From Pseudoalteromonas luteoviolacea NCIMB 1944 (GTDB lineage: Bacteria > Pseudomonadota > Gammaproteobacteria > Enterobacterales > Alteromonadaceae): a stretch of DNA of 36,972 bases. The position numbers were made by a program, and so were the translations under genes. The notes under the pieces are model-generated. The model was not told the origin of the DNA and did no database searches. It saw nothing but the letters and a program-made list of their open reading frames with translations. The stretch is from contig NZ_AUXS01000024.1 of assembly GCF_001625565.1 (NCBI RefSeq), positions 1 to 36,972 on the forward strand. Reading direction: 5' to 3'. Below, piece after piece: positions 17,861-25,189 of the stretch. Numbering within the stretch: the first letter of the stretch is position 1; each line of letters begins with the position of its first letter.

Positions 17861-18817
17861 CTATAAGCTGATGCGAGTTTCTAGCTGAGTACCTTTTAAA
17901 ATGGTGACATCTTGGCAGTTTAAGCGCAACTGCCCATTGTTAGTTTCTATAATATATCCGGCCTCTGGCGCCTTTTCAGGAGAGGCTTCGCTCAATTGTT
18001 TTCGGGCGCGGTGAACCATGATGTTCATATGGTTCATTTGAATACCTAGCTGTTTGGCAAGCTCTTCTCTATAGATCCAACCTTGAGATTCAGGGTCAAC
18101 GCCCGCTTGCTTATCTTCAATTCTGAGCCTTGCCAAAAGTAGGAGTAAATAATGGTGGCTGCGACTGCCTAAACTGAACTCCTCTCCTTCAATATGCAAA
18201 GAGAGCTCGGTTTTTTCTTCATCTAAGCTCACAGCAAAGCTTAGTGCCAATGGCTTGACAGCTGGCTGTTGTTCCAGGTGTTTGGTCATGGTTGAAATGC
18301 CAGCGCAATAAAATAACCACTGCTCTCCAAATAGGCTGGTTATCCCGCCATCGATGAGTGCTTGTCTATCTGATGTATTTAGATCTTCTAAAAACCAGTA
18401 GTTAAGCAAGTTATCGTAGTACACTATATGTGTAGCTTCTTCTTCGTTGGGCAGAAGCATTTGATTTTCAACTTCAATGACATGATTGCGGTTATTCTGT
18501 GACACAAAATATTGGCAATTTGCATTTAAACTGCCGACGACAAAGGAGTTTTGGCCTGGTGCAGCAAAGTCAATTTTGTCATTTTCAGACAGCTGGTACG
18601 GCAGGTTTTTGTCAATTTTGCGGTCATTTATCCAAATGCCATTGGTACTTACATCGCGAATGAGCCAGTTATCATTTGTATACTCGATGATGGCGTGGTG
18701 TCTGGAAATTCCGGGTTTATCTAAAAATGTATCCACATTGAATTTAAAGCGCCCAAAAGTGTGATAACTTTTAAGATAAATTTTTTCGAGCTTTAGCTCA
18801 TCGATTAAGTAAGCCAT
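17861..18817 (-). CDS. FHA domain plus winged-helix (OmpR-type) regulator
   Basis: A 318-residue cytosolic protein. Residues about 1-95 form an FHA domain with the phosphothreonine-site motifs: GRF near 22, SRHH near 38 and the following STNGIWIN segment. After a middle region of unclear fold, residues about 200-305 look like an OmpR/PhoB-type winged helix, with a YREELAKQLG helix and a second helix around NIMVHRARKQL. FHA domains bind phosphothreonine, so this should be a transcription factor that responds to Ser/Thr kinase activity. It is reminiscent of mycobacterial EmbR but with the domain order reversed. A good AGGA site lies eight bases before ATG 18817. It has no operon partner. DNA targets unknown. 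Confidence 0.85.
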   Translation of the reverse strand: MAYLIDELKLEKIYLKSYHTFGRFKFNVDTFLDKPGISRHHAIIEYTNDNWLIRDVSTNGIWINDRKIDKNLPYQLSENDKIDFAAPGQNSFVVGSLNANCQYFVSQNNRNHVIEVENQMLLPNEEEATHIVYYDNLLNYWFLEDLNTSDRQALIDGGITSLFGEQWLFYCAGISTMTKHLEQQPAVKPLALSFAVSLDEEKTELSLHIEGEEFSLGSRSHHYLLLLLARLRIEDKQAGVDPESQGWIYREELAKQLGIQMNHMNIMVHRARKQLSEASPEKAPEAGYIIETNNGQLRLNCQDVTILKGTQLETRISL

Positions 18818-19277
18818 AGATTTTCCTAAATTTCCGTATATTTGCTAAAGGCTAGCATCACGTAGTTGTTGCAGAAATTTTACCTGATAAATGGAGTAAA
18901 TCACCAGCAAAAAGTCTCTCTATCCGTGAGAGCAGTAATGGTTACTCGTTGTTGCATATGCCATTAAGTTCGGCAATATGTATTCATAATGTCACCTCTG
19001 AATATGAAATAGCATTATAAAAAGTGGGCCCACCTAAATGGGCACCATTAAAGGGAAATCTGCAATTTTGGGTGTCTAAAATAGCCTGTATATGTCTTTT
19101 TGTAAGTTCTCTAACTTATAAAATGTAGTTTACAAAGAATAACTTAATTTATCTATTACAGGGGATTACAGCACTTTTAGATGGTGTGACCGTACCTTTA
19201 ATCTTCCTTGCGATCCCTCAAACAATAGACCATTCTTTTTAATTAAAGGCAATAATTAAGTCCACAAGAGGTGGTTT
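18818..19277. other. 460-base divergent intergenic region
   Basis: No convincing gene is seen here. It should hold the promoters of the FHA regulator (minus) and the CBS protein (plus). It contains a 10-bp palindrome GTGGGCCCAC at 19024-19033, a small hairpin CTCTC/GAGAG at about 18917-18932, and the inverted repeat TAAGTT-CTCT-AACTTA at 19103-19118. The last lies inside a wider TTTGTAA/TTACAAA repeat and looks operator-like. Confidence 0.5.
19103..19118. promoter_or_regulatory. Operator-like inverted repeat upstream of the CBS gene
   Basis: A perfect 6-bp inverted repeat, TAAGTT at 19103-19108 and AACTTA at 19113-19118, with a 4-base centre. It lies 160 bases before the CBS gene start. It could be a protein-binding site or the top of an RNA stem; no known regulator motif is recognised. 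Confidence 0.35.
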
Positions 19278-19868
19278 ATGAGTGAGTTTAAATTGCTAAA
19301 CACAACTAAGCTGGAAGGGATTTATCAGTTTTGTGAGCATTACGAGGGAAATCCTTTATCAATTTTTAGTCCAGCAGAGCAGGTTGTAACAGACTTTTCT
19401 CGTCGTCATCCACAGATGATCTTAAAAGATGTCGATATTGACCATGCACTATTTATGATGGTGAATGGCCATGTTCGATGTAAGTTAGTAATCGATCATG
19501 ATGACACGTTTGTTGGTGTGGTGAATTCAAAAGATTTAACCGGACGAAAGGTATTAACTACGGCGCAAAAACGCAATGTGTCGCGTTCAGATCTGACAGT
19601 AGAAGATGTAATGACTAAAAAAAGTGAGTTACATGCGATGTTTTACGAGTGTGTCACAGATGCAAGAATAGGCGATATACTGGAAACGTTGAAAGAGTTG
19701 GGTCATCAACATGTTTTACTTATGGATCGCAACCAAGTGTTGCGAGGTATGATCTCGGCTTCTGATATTGCTCGCGCGTTACATATCCCTGTCAATATTT
19801 TGCAAAAGGCACATTCATTTAAAGAGATCTTTGAAATTATTTATGAACATGGAGAGGTAACGGCTTAA
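19278..19868 (+). CDS. CBS-pair domain protein
   Basis: A 196-residue soluble protein with two CBS domains in tandem (about 45-105 and 110-170). CBS pairs bind adenosine nucleotides and act as energy or ligand sensors. Here there is no attached enzyme or transporter, so it probably works by binding a partner. The VVNSKDLTGR and ISASDIARAL segments are typical ends of CBS motifs. The start has a strong AGAGGTGG ribosome site. Its stop codon lies inside a strong hairpin shared with the convergent carboxypeptidase gene. Confidence 0.88.
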   Translation: MSEFKLLNTTKLEGIYQFCEHYEGNPLSIFSPAEQVVTDFSRRHPQMILKDVDIDHALFMMVNGHVRCKLVIDHDDTFVGVVNSKDLTGRKVLTTAQKRNVSRSDLTVEDVMTKKSELHAMFYECVTDARIGDILETLKELGHQHVLLMDRNQVLRGMISASDIARALHIPVNILQKAHSFKEIFEIIYEHGEVTA

Positions 19869-19882
19869 GTGCAAGCCGTTAC
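19857..19882. terminator. Perfect hairpin straddling the CBS gene stop
   Basis: GTAACGGCTT at 19857-19866 pairs perfectly with AAGCCGTTAC at 19873-19882 around the loop AAGTGC. The gene stop codon (19866-19868) is within it. It separates convergent genes and is likely a bidirectional transcript end, although no T-run follows on either strand. The same loop occurs in the hairpin at 22738-22765. Confidence 0.5.
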
Positions 19883-19896
19883 ATTCGGATAATACT

Positions 19897-20808
19897 TTAC
19901 AGGTTTTTAAGGTATTGAATGACGCCTAGTATTGCGGCGACTTGACCATCTATGCACTCTTGTTCAGAAGTATTGGCGCTATCTGGATACACTTCAGTTG
20001 TTGTGACATAAGGTGCATTGGTAAAACCCATGCACAGTCCTAATGTGGTGGCGTCATAGTTGATAACACCAAATTGCTCGATGTCTACGCCAATTAATTG
20101 GGCGTTGTCATCTGCATCAGCGATATGCGTCACCTTTTGCACTTGGTTTATTACACACTTTTGAAATTCCGGTTCTGGTTTTTGTGTATGACCAACTAAA
20201 TAGAAACCGTCAGGTATATTCCAATTGTTATTTATTTTACCATCTCTTGCCGCAAGAGCTGGGCGAAATTCGCTGTTGTCCGTATCTGTCGTTTCATGAA
20301 GATCAATATGAGCAATGATTTTGCCAGCATATTGATTTACATATTGCATAGCATACAGTGACTCCTGCGCTGGGCTATCACTATAAAAGGAACGATTTGG
20401 ATCAATTGCATTAGGGTTCCATCTATTAATGGTCTCAAAGCCCCACGGACTAATACAAGGTAAAATTAAAAAGTTAAAATGATCTGTAAAAAGTGTCATT
20501 TGGTGCTTTGCAAATGCTAAAGCCCCCATCACGCCACTGGTTTCATAACCATGCACGCCACCAGTTACCAAGATTGTAGGCAGTGCAGTATTGGCATTTT
20601 TGTTTCTAATTGCCAACAATGGATACGTTCTAGATTGATAATCTAGCGTTCCATATTCTTCTATATCACATAGTTCACTTAACCCTTCAATCTCAGCTAA
20701 AACGAGTTCATTATATGAGCGTTTGATAGACTGAGACTCGAGCCAAATACTCTTTTCTGCTTCCCCCCATGGGGTCCCTGCTGTGCCAATTGGATATTGC
20801 TGTGACAT
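19897..20808 (-). CDS. M14-family zinc carboxypeptidase-like protein
   Basis: A 303-residue M14 metallopeptidase-like protein. The zinc ligands are visible as H86-x-x-E89 in the motif GGVHGYET and H171 in HIDLHET. The substrate-anchoring Asn-Arg pair is in DPNRSF, and a likely catalytic Glu lies in TTTEVYP near the C-terminus. No signal peptide is present, so it should act in the cytosol, perhaps trimming peptides or amide-linked substrates; the related succinylglutamate desuccinylase/aspartoacylase branch cannot be excluded. It is transcribed away from the CBS region and is followed by the shared hairpin. The ribosome site is weak. Confidence 0.85.
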   Translation of the reverse strand: MSQQYPIGTAGTPWGEAEKSIWLESQSIKRSYNELVLAEIEGLSELCDIEEYGTLDYQSRTYPLLAIRNKNANTALPTILVTGGVHGYETSGVMGALAFAKHQMTLFTDHFNFLILPCISPWGFETINRWNPNAIDPNRSFYSDSPAQESLYAMQYVNQYAGKIIAHIDLHETTDTDNSEFRPALAARDGKINNNWNIPDGFYLVGHTQKPEPEFQKCVINQVQKVTHIADADDNAQLIGVDIEQFGVINYDATTLGLCMGFTNAPYVTTTEVYPDSANTSEQECIDGQVAAILGVIQYLKNL

Positions 20809-20871
20809 TACTTAATTCTCTATGACCTTTTTTGGAGCATCCTAAGTAGTTTAAATTTCAATGGCAACCTT

Positions 20872-21282
20872 TTAAGCCAAATAGCCAAGTTGAACGAGTG
20901 ATCTCTTCTGCGCCTTGGTAATTTTAAATGCAAGCAGCGTGATTTTCGTATCGATTAAATGTATTTGGATAACTTTGAGACCCAAAATATTACGGGTTGA
21001 TAATTTATGGATTTCTTCAGAAGGCACGAATTTTCGCGTACCAAAGAGATTAAAATACGAAAAACCTTGGTTGCAAATTGTGACTTTGTTTTGACCAGAT
21101 AAAGCCAGCATAAAATGTATTAAGGCTATAGCTATTGCTGTTACTGCAATTGTGAATTGTACGGCAGCTAACTGAGATAATTGCATCTCTAAAAATAGTT
21201 TAGCAGCACTAAGTAATACCAAAGATACCAGTGTCACGATCATATAGAATATAAAATTGACCTGAAGTCTAAGCTCTTTCAT
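20872..21282 (-). CDS. Small membrane protein with PH-like C-terminal domain
   Basis: A 136-residue protein with two hydrophobic helices (about 8-32 and 40-63) followed by a 70-residue beta-rich cytosolic part. The pattern of a strand, the segment NLFGTRKFVPSEEI and a terminal helix resembles small bacterial PH-like proteins. That assignment is tentative. The ATG at 21282 has an AGGA site eight bases upstream. It ends 63 bases before the M14 gene start on the same strand and could be cotranscribed with it. Function unknown. Confidence 0.65.
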   Translation of the reverse strand: MKELRLQVNFIFYMIVTLVSLVLLSAAKLFLEMQLSQLAAVQFTIAVTAIAIALIHFMLALSGQNKVTICNQGFSYFNLFGTRKFVPSEEIHKLSTRNILGLKVIQIHLIDTKITLLAFKITKAQKRSLVQLGYLA

Positions 21283-21380
21283 TCTTGATTCCTATTGGTG
21301 AGTTTTCAACGTGGGAACAATATTGGAACAAAGTGGAGCAAATATGAATCTGAGTAGAAACTACTAAAAATACGATTTTT

Positions 21381-22244
21381 CTAGGGTATTTCGCGCCATT
21401 TATCAACCAAAACGTTTAGAAACCCGCAGTTTCTATATGAATTTTCAATAAATTTTGACGCCCTGAGTTGTTTTATTCCCACTTCTAACGCATTAAAAAT
21501 AGCTTGACTATGTTGGTGCTTTTTACTTACGACGAAGTGGCGGCTATCTTGTAAGGCAACCTTAATTCCTTGAATAGCTTCAACACTATAGCCCTTACCT
21601 GTATATTTGAACGGTGTTTGATTGTTGAATGGGATGAGCATAATGTCAACCCAGCCATTACTGACTAAACGCGCCATAATTGTCCAGTCTGTTTCATTAA
21701 ATAGTTGTTTAGGGGATAACAGTTGAATAGTTGACCAATCGACAGCCCAATCTTTATTACTAATAACTGTGACCTTGGAAAAATCAGAATCAATTATACG
21801 GCCTAGTTCAACAACCCGCTCAGACGCAGCATAGACCCCGGCAAAATATTCACCATTTCTAATTATGGGGGAGGAAATATAGACATCATCACTGAGCTCT
21901 TGTGTGCTTGAATACCAAAGTGTATCGACACTGATCACTGACATGCCAGATTGCAATAAGATTTCTTCACGTTCTTCGTGGTCAATCATAAAAAACTTCA
22001 GGGATACTTGAGCTTTGCCAATGTGAAGTGCTTTTTGAATAAGGAGCAAATCTACCACATCTCTTTGACACAATGGGTGTGAGAATATATCCGGAGTGAT
22101 ATCCTCAATGTTGCGATTGTTCAAAATATTTTTTGCATACCGATAGATATCTCTATCGACAGGTACAGCTATTTCCTCACGTGCAGATACCGAATTGCAC
22201 ACGATCCAAATTATCAATGAAATGATTAAGTATTGCCTGGACAT
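21381..22244 (-). CDS. Periplasmic solute-binding-like protein (SBP family 3 type)
   Basis: A 287-residue protein with a cleavable signal peptide: a hydrophobic run at about 4-18, with cleavage expected near A21/R22. The mature part resembles family 3 amino-acid-binding proteins found in many copies in marine gammaproteobacteria as stand-alone genes. The early Cys in HPLCQRD and the late Cys in YRNCGFL may form a disulfide. No permease or ATPase gene is adjacent, so it may act as a sensor or orphan binding protein rather than in transport. The start ATG at 22244 has only a weak ribosome site. Confidence 0.75.
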   Translation of the reverse strand: MSRQYLIISLIIWIVCNSVSAREEIAVPVDRDIYRYAKNILNNRNIEDITPDIFSHPLCQRDVVDLLLIQKALHIGKAQVSLKFFMIDHEEREEILLQSGMSVISVDTLWYSSTQELSDDVYISSPIIRNGEYFAGVYAASERVVELGRIIDSDFSKVTVISNKDWAVDWSTIQLLSPKQLFNETDWTIMARLVSNGWVDIMLIPFNNQTPFKYTGKGYSVEAIQGIKVALQDSRHFVVSKKHQHSQAIFNALEVGIKQLRASKFIENSYRNCGFLNVLVDKWREIP

Positions 22245-22386
22245 TATTTACCATCTGAGTTGCCCATTTTTAAGGCTAGTGCATGGATATCAACTTGTAT
22301 ATTTTTTAAGTGACAATAAGGGTGTAGTTTTATATGTTCAGTAATACAGCCTTAAATGGCTGGCCGTCAAACTGAAGGAGCCGATA

Positions 22387-22749
22387 ATGAAATTTGAACA
22401 ATTACTGTCTCATCTTGATAGTGGAGTATGTGTCGAACAGCTACAAAAAGAATCACTGCTAGATATTGCACTTATGTCGCAGTGCGTTTGCGGGGAAATT
22501 ACGCCGAGTGAGTTGAGCCATGTATTACAGTGGGCCAATTCATTGCATTGGAGTGCAGCGATCTCGTTAAATGAGTATGTAGATGAATCCATAAGTAAAT
22601 GTTTACTAGCGCTTAGAAGCGGTAGATTAGATAGCTTTATAGAGTATCGAATGCAGCAAATTGAGGATGCACCACTCAAGGAGACAGCTCAGTTTTTAGT
22701 AAATAAAATACAAGTGGCAAAATTAGAAAGCAATGAGGCTAATGCCTAA
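22387..22749 (+). CDS. Hypothetical protein, 120 residues
   Basis: I do not recognise this protein. It is a mostly helical, soluble, acidic protein of 120 residues with four cysteines (C15, C33, C35 and C67 region) and no signal peptide. The AAGGAG ribosome site six bases before the ATG is excellent, which argues for a real, well-translated gene. It is divergent from the solute-binding gene and convergent with the M32 peptidase, with a very strong hairpin at its stop. Confidence 0.75.
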   Translation: MKFEQLLSHLDSGVCVEQLQKESLLDIALMSQCVCGEITPSELSHVLQWANSLHWSAAISLNEYVDESISKCLLALRSGRLDSFIEYRMQQIEDAPLKETAQFLVNKIQVAKLESNEANA

Positions 22750-22765
22750 AGTGCTAGGCATTAGC
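22738..22765. terminator. Perfect hairpin at convergent gene ends
   Basis: GCTAATGCCTA at 22738-22748 pairs perfectly (11 bp) with TAGGCATTAGC at 22755-22765 around the loop AAGTGC. The stop codon of the 120-residue protein (22747-22749) lies within it, and the M32 gene ends eight bases further on. It is a likely bidirectional transcript end without a T-tract. Confidence 0.5.
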
Positions 22766-22772
22766 TCAACTG

Positions 22773-24251
22773 TTAAGCTTTACAGTATCGATGCTGAAGA
22801 TGGGATTTAAATATGCCGACGTCCAAGCCTTTACCAGTTGCTTCAACTATTAAATCCTGAGTCGAGAGGAGGCTGGCTTTTTGCCATATTTGGGTGTTTA
22901 GCCAATCATAAATAGGCTTTAAATCTCGGTTGTTGATCTGTTGAGGAATATTGATGGTTTTGGCCATTGTGTGTTTAAATTGTGCCGCATACATGGCACC
23001 TAGGGTGTAACTCGGGAAGTAGCCAAAGCTGCCGTCAGTCCAATGAATATCCTGCATGCAGCCATCTTTGTAATTACCTTTGGTAGAAATACCCAAAAGC
23101 TGTGACATCTTGAGGTCCCACAGCTGGGGAATATCTTTACCCTGAACAACACCATTGATTAAATCTCGTTCAATTTCATAACGTAAAATGACATGCGCAG
23201 GGTAGGTAACTTCATCTGCATCAACACGGATCAAGCTTGGTTCAACACGCTGTAGTTGTGCTATTAAATTTTGCGAATTGTTAATTGCCGCATATTTTGG
23301 GAAGTAGTCGCTAGCGCGGTCGCTCAATAAGGCAATAAATTCTGGGCTTCTCGCAATTTGCATTTCATAAAAGAGAGATTGAGATTCATGAATGGCCATT
23401 GAGCGAGCTTTGCCAACAGGTAACTTAGCTAATTTCTGAGGCAAATTTTGTTCATAACACGCGTGCCCAGTTTCGTGGATCACACCCATCATGGCATTTA
23501 CAAATTCATTTTCACTATAGCGCGTTGTGATACGTGTATCTTGGCTGGTACCACCACAAAAAGGATGTACACTGGTGTCCAATCGGCCATGACTAAAGTC
23601 AAAGCCAAGTAGTGTCATAAGCTCATGGGCGAGTCGTTCTTGTTGCTCTATAGGGTATTGGGCTGTATGGTCAGGTGAGTAGTCCTGCGCTGCGGTTTGA
23701 ATCATTTGAGGTAACCAAGTTGCGACATCACCAAATAGTTGATCGAGTTGTGCGCTACACATTCCCGGTTCATAGATATCGAGCATCGCATCATAGGGCG
23801 TCATACTGGATGATGAGGCTCTGATCTGAGCCTCTTCTTGGCTCAAGGCAACCACAGGTTCGAAATTCTTTAGGAAGCTTTGCCAATCATTCTCTTGTCT
23901 TTGCATTCGCCATTGATGCTCGCACTTAGCGCCAGCTAGGCTTTTGGCTTTAACGAGTTCAGCTGGCAATACGGTTTGCAACTGCCACGTTCTGTGCATT
24001 TCTTTTACACTCGCCAGTTGCGTCGTGTCTAAAGCTTCATCTTTGGCAAGTTCAAACAGCTCGGCCAAATGAGGCGCTGTATGTAATTTATGAAGGTGAA
24101 CAGCGAGCTCCGCCATTGCGTCGGCACGGCTATCTGCTCCCCCTGAAGGCATAAAAGTGGCTTGATCCCAGCTGCATATTGCTCTGAGATGTTCAAAATT
24201 ATCAATAGACTGATAATGCTCTACAAGCTTGTTGTAACTTTGTGCTGCCAT
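22773..24251 (-). CDS. M32-family metallocarboxypeptidase
   Basis: A 492-residue enzyme of peptidase family M32 (thermostable carboxypeptidase Taq type). It removes C-terminal residues from peptides with broad specificity, except after proline. The zinc motif HETGH is at 259-263, within the family signature that continues ACYEQ. The length fits the family (about 490-510). There is no signal peptide, so it is cytosolic. Its ATG overlaps the last base of the LysR stop codon, and a GAGGAAA ribosome site lies in the LysR gene, so it is the last gene of an aceK-LysR-M32 run. Confidence 0.93.
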   Translation of the reverse strand: MAAQSYNKLVEHYQSIDNFEHLRAICSWDQATFMPSGGADSRADAMAELAVHLHKLHTAPHLAELFELAKDEALDTTQLASVKEMHRTWQLQTVLPAELVKAKSLAGAKCEHQWRMQRQENDWQSFLKNFEPVVALSQEEAQIRASSSSMTPYDAMLDIYEPGMCSAQLDQLFGDVATWLPQMIQTAAQDYSPDHTAQYPIEQQERLAHELMTLLGFDFSHGRLDTSVHPFCGGTSQDTRITTRYSENEFVNAMMGVIHETGHACYEQNLPQKLAKLPVGKARSMAIHESQSLFYEMQIARSPEFIALLSDRASDYFPKYAAINNSQNLIAQLQRVEPSLIRVDADEVTYPAHVILRYEIERDLINGVVQGKDIPQLWDLKMSQLLGISTKGNYKDGCMQDIHWTDGSFGYFPSYTLGAMYAAQFKHTMAKTINIPQQINNRDLKPIYDWLNTQIWQKASLLSTQDLIVEATGKGLDVGIFKSHLQHRYCKA

Positions 24252-25189
24252 TATTTAATTTCCTCGGCGACTTCTGCAATTTTCTGCCGTAGCCAAACAT
24301 GGCTTGCGTCTCTATGTAGCAATGGACTCCAAATCATATCTAGCTCAAATGGTGGGATTGGGAAAGGTGGTTCTAAAACAGCTAATGACGCATCATCTCG
24401 ATAAATACTAGCTGCTTTCGAGGGCAGCGTCGCAATTAAGTTTTGTTCTTTTGCTAAGTGGATAGCGACGTGATAATTACGTGTAAAAGTGGCAATATTT
24501 CTATGTTTGCCAAAGTTGGCCAAAGCTTCATCAACCCAGCCAAGTTTTTGTACATCTTCGGGGTTCATACCAACGCCAACGCCAAACCCTGTTTTACTGA
24601 CCCAGATATGCCGTGCGTTCAAATAGGCTTCTAGTGTAAAGTCTTCTTTAATTGGGTTATCTGATTTGACTAAACAGCTAAAACTATCTTTCCAGATTTG
24701 TTTATGATGGAAAGATTGTGGCAGATTCTCAAAACGGTTGATGGCCATGTCTACTTTGCCATTTTCAACATCATGGAACGTCACGTCACTGGGCGTAAGT
24801 ATATCGAGCGTTGTGTCAGGCGCTTCATTGTGTAGTTTTGCCAACAGCTTTGGGGCCAGTGTGCTCGCTGCATAATCACTGGCCATAATTCGAAATACAC
24901 GTTTACTTTGACTGGCTTCAAACTCTCTATTTGGAGCCAATGTCTCTTCTAGAGTCATTAAAATACCGCGAATAACAGGCTGTAGCTCCAAAGCGCGCTC
25001 TGTAGGCACCATTCCCTCACTGGTGCGCACTAGAATGGGGTCATTGAATAAGTTTCGTAGCCGTTTTAGACCATTACTCATGGCTGGTTGGGTGATACTT
25101 AATTGATTGGCTGCACGCGTGACATTGCACTCTCTGAGAAGAGTATCCAAGTATACAAGCAAGTTAAGGTCAATTTTACTAATGTTCAC
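24251..25189 (-). CDS. LysR-family transcriptional regulator
   Basis: A 312-residue LysR-type regulator. The N-terminal winged helix-turn-helix (about 5-65) has the family-typical TRAANQLSITQPAMS helix pair. The remaining residues form the two-lobed inducer-binding domain. The start is GTG at 25189, sharing four bases (GTGA) with the aceK stop, with an AAGGAA site just upstream. A LysR gene downstream of and overlapping aceK is not the usual divergent LysR layout. It may sense a C4/C2 metabolite and regulate acetate or glyoxylate metabolism, but that is inferred from position only. Confidence 0.92.
   Translation of the reverse strand: MNISKIDLNLLVYLDTLLRECNVTRAANQLSITQPAMSNGLKRLRNLFNDPILVRTSEGMVPTERALELQPVIRGILMTLEETLAPNREFEASQSKRVFRIMASDYAASTLAPKLLAKLHNEAPDTTLDILTPSDVTFHDVENGKVDMAINRFENLPQSFHHKQIWKDSFSCLVKSDNPIKEDFTLEAYLNARHIWVSKTGFGVGVGMNPEDVQKLGWVDEALANFGKHRNIATFTRNYHVAIHLAKEQNLIATLPSKAASIYRDDASLAVLEPPFPIPPFELDMIWSPLLHRDASHVWLRQKIAEVAEEIK

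Noticed and set aside
19867..19872. DNA uptake signal, because AAGTGC resembles the Haemophilus AAGTGCGGT core
   Set aside because: Only six bases match and the following bases differ at both sites; the shared feature is the hairpin loop.
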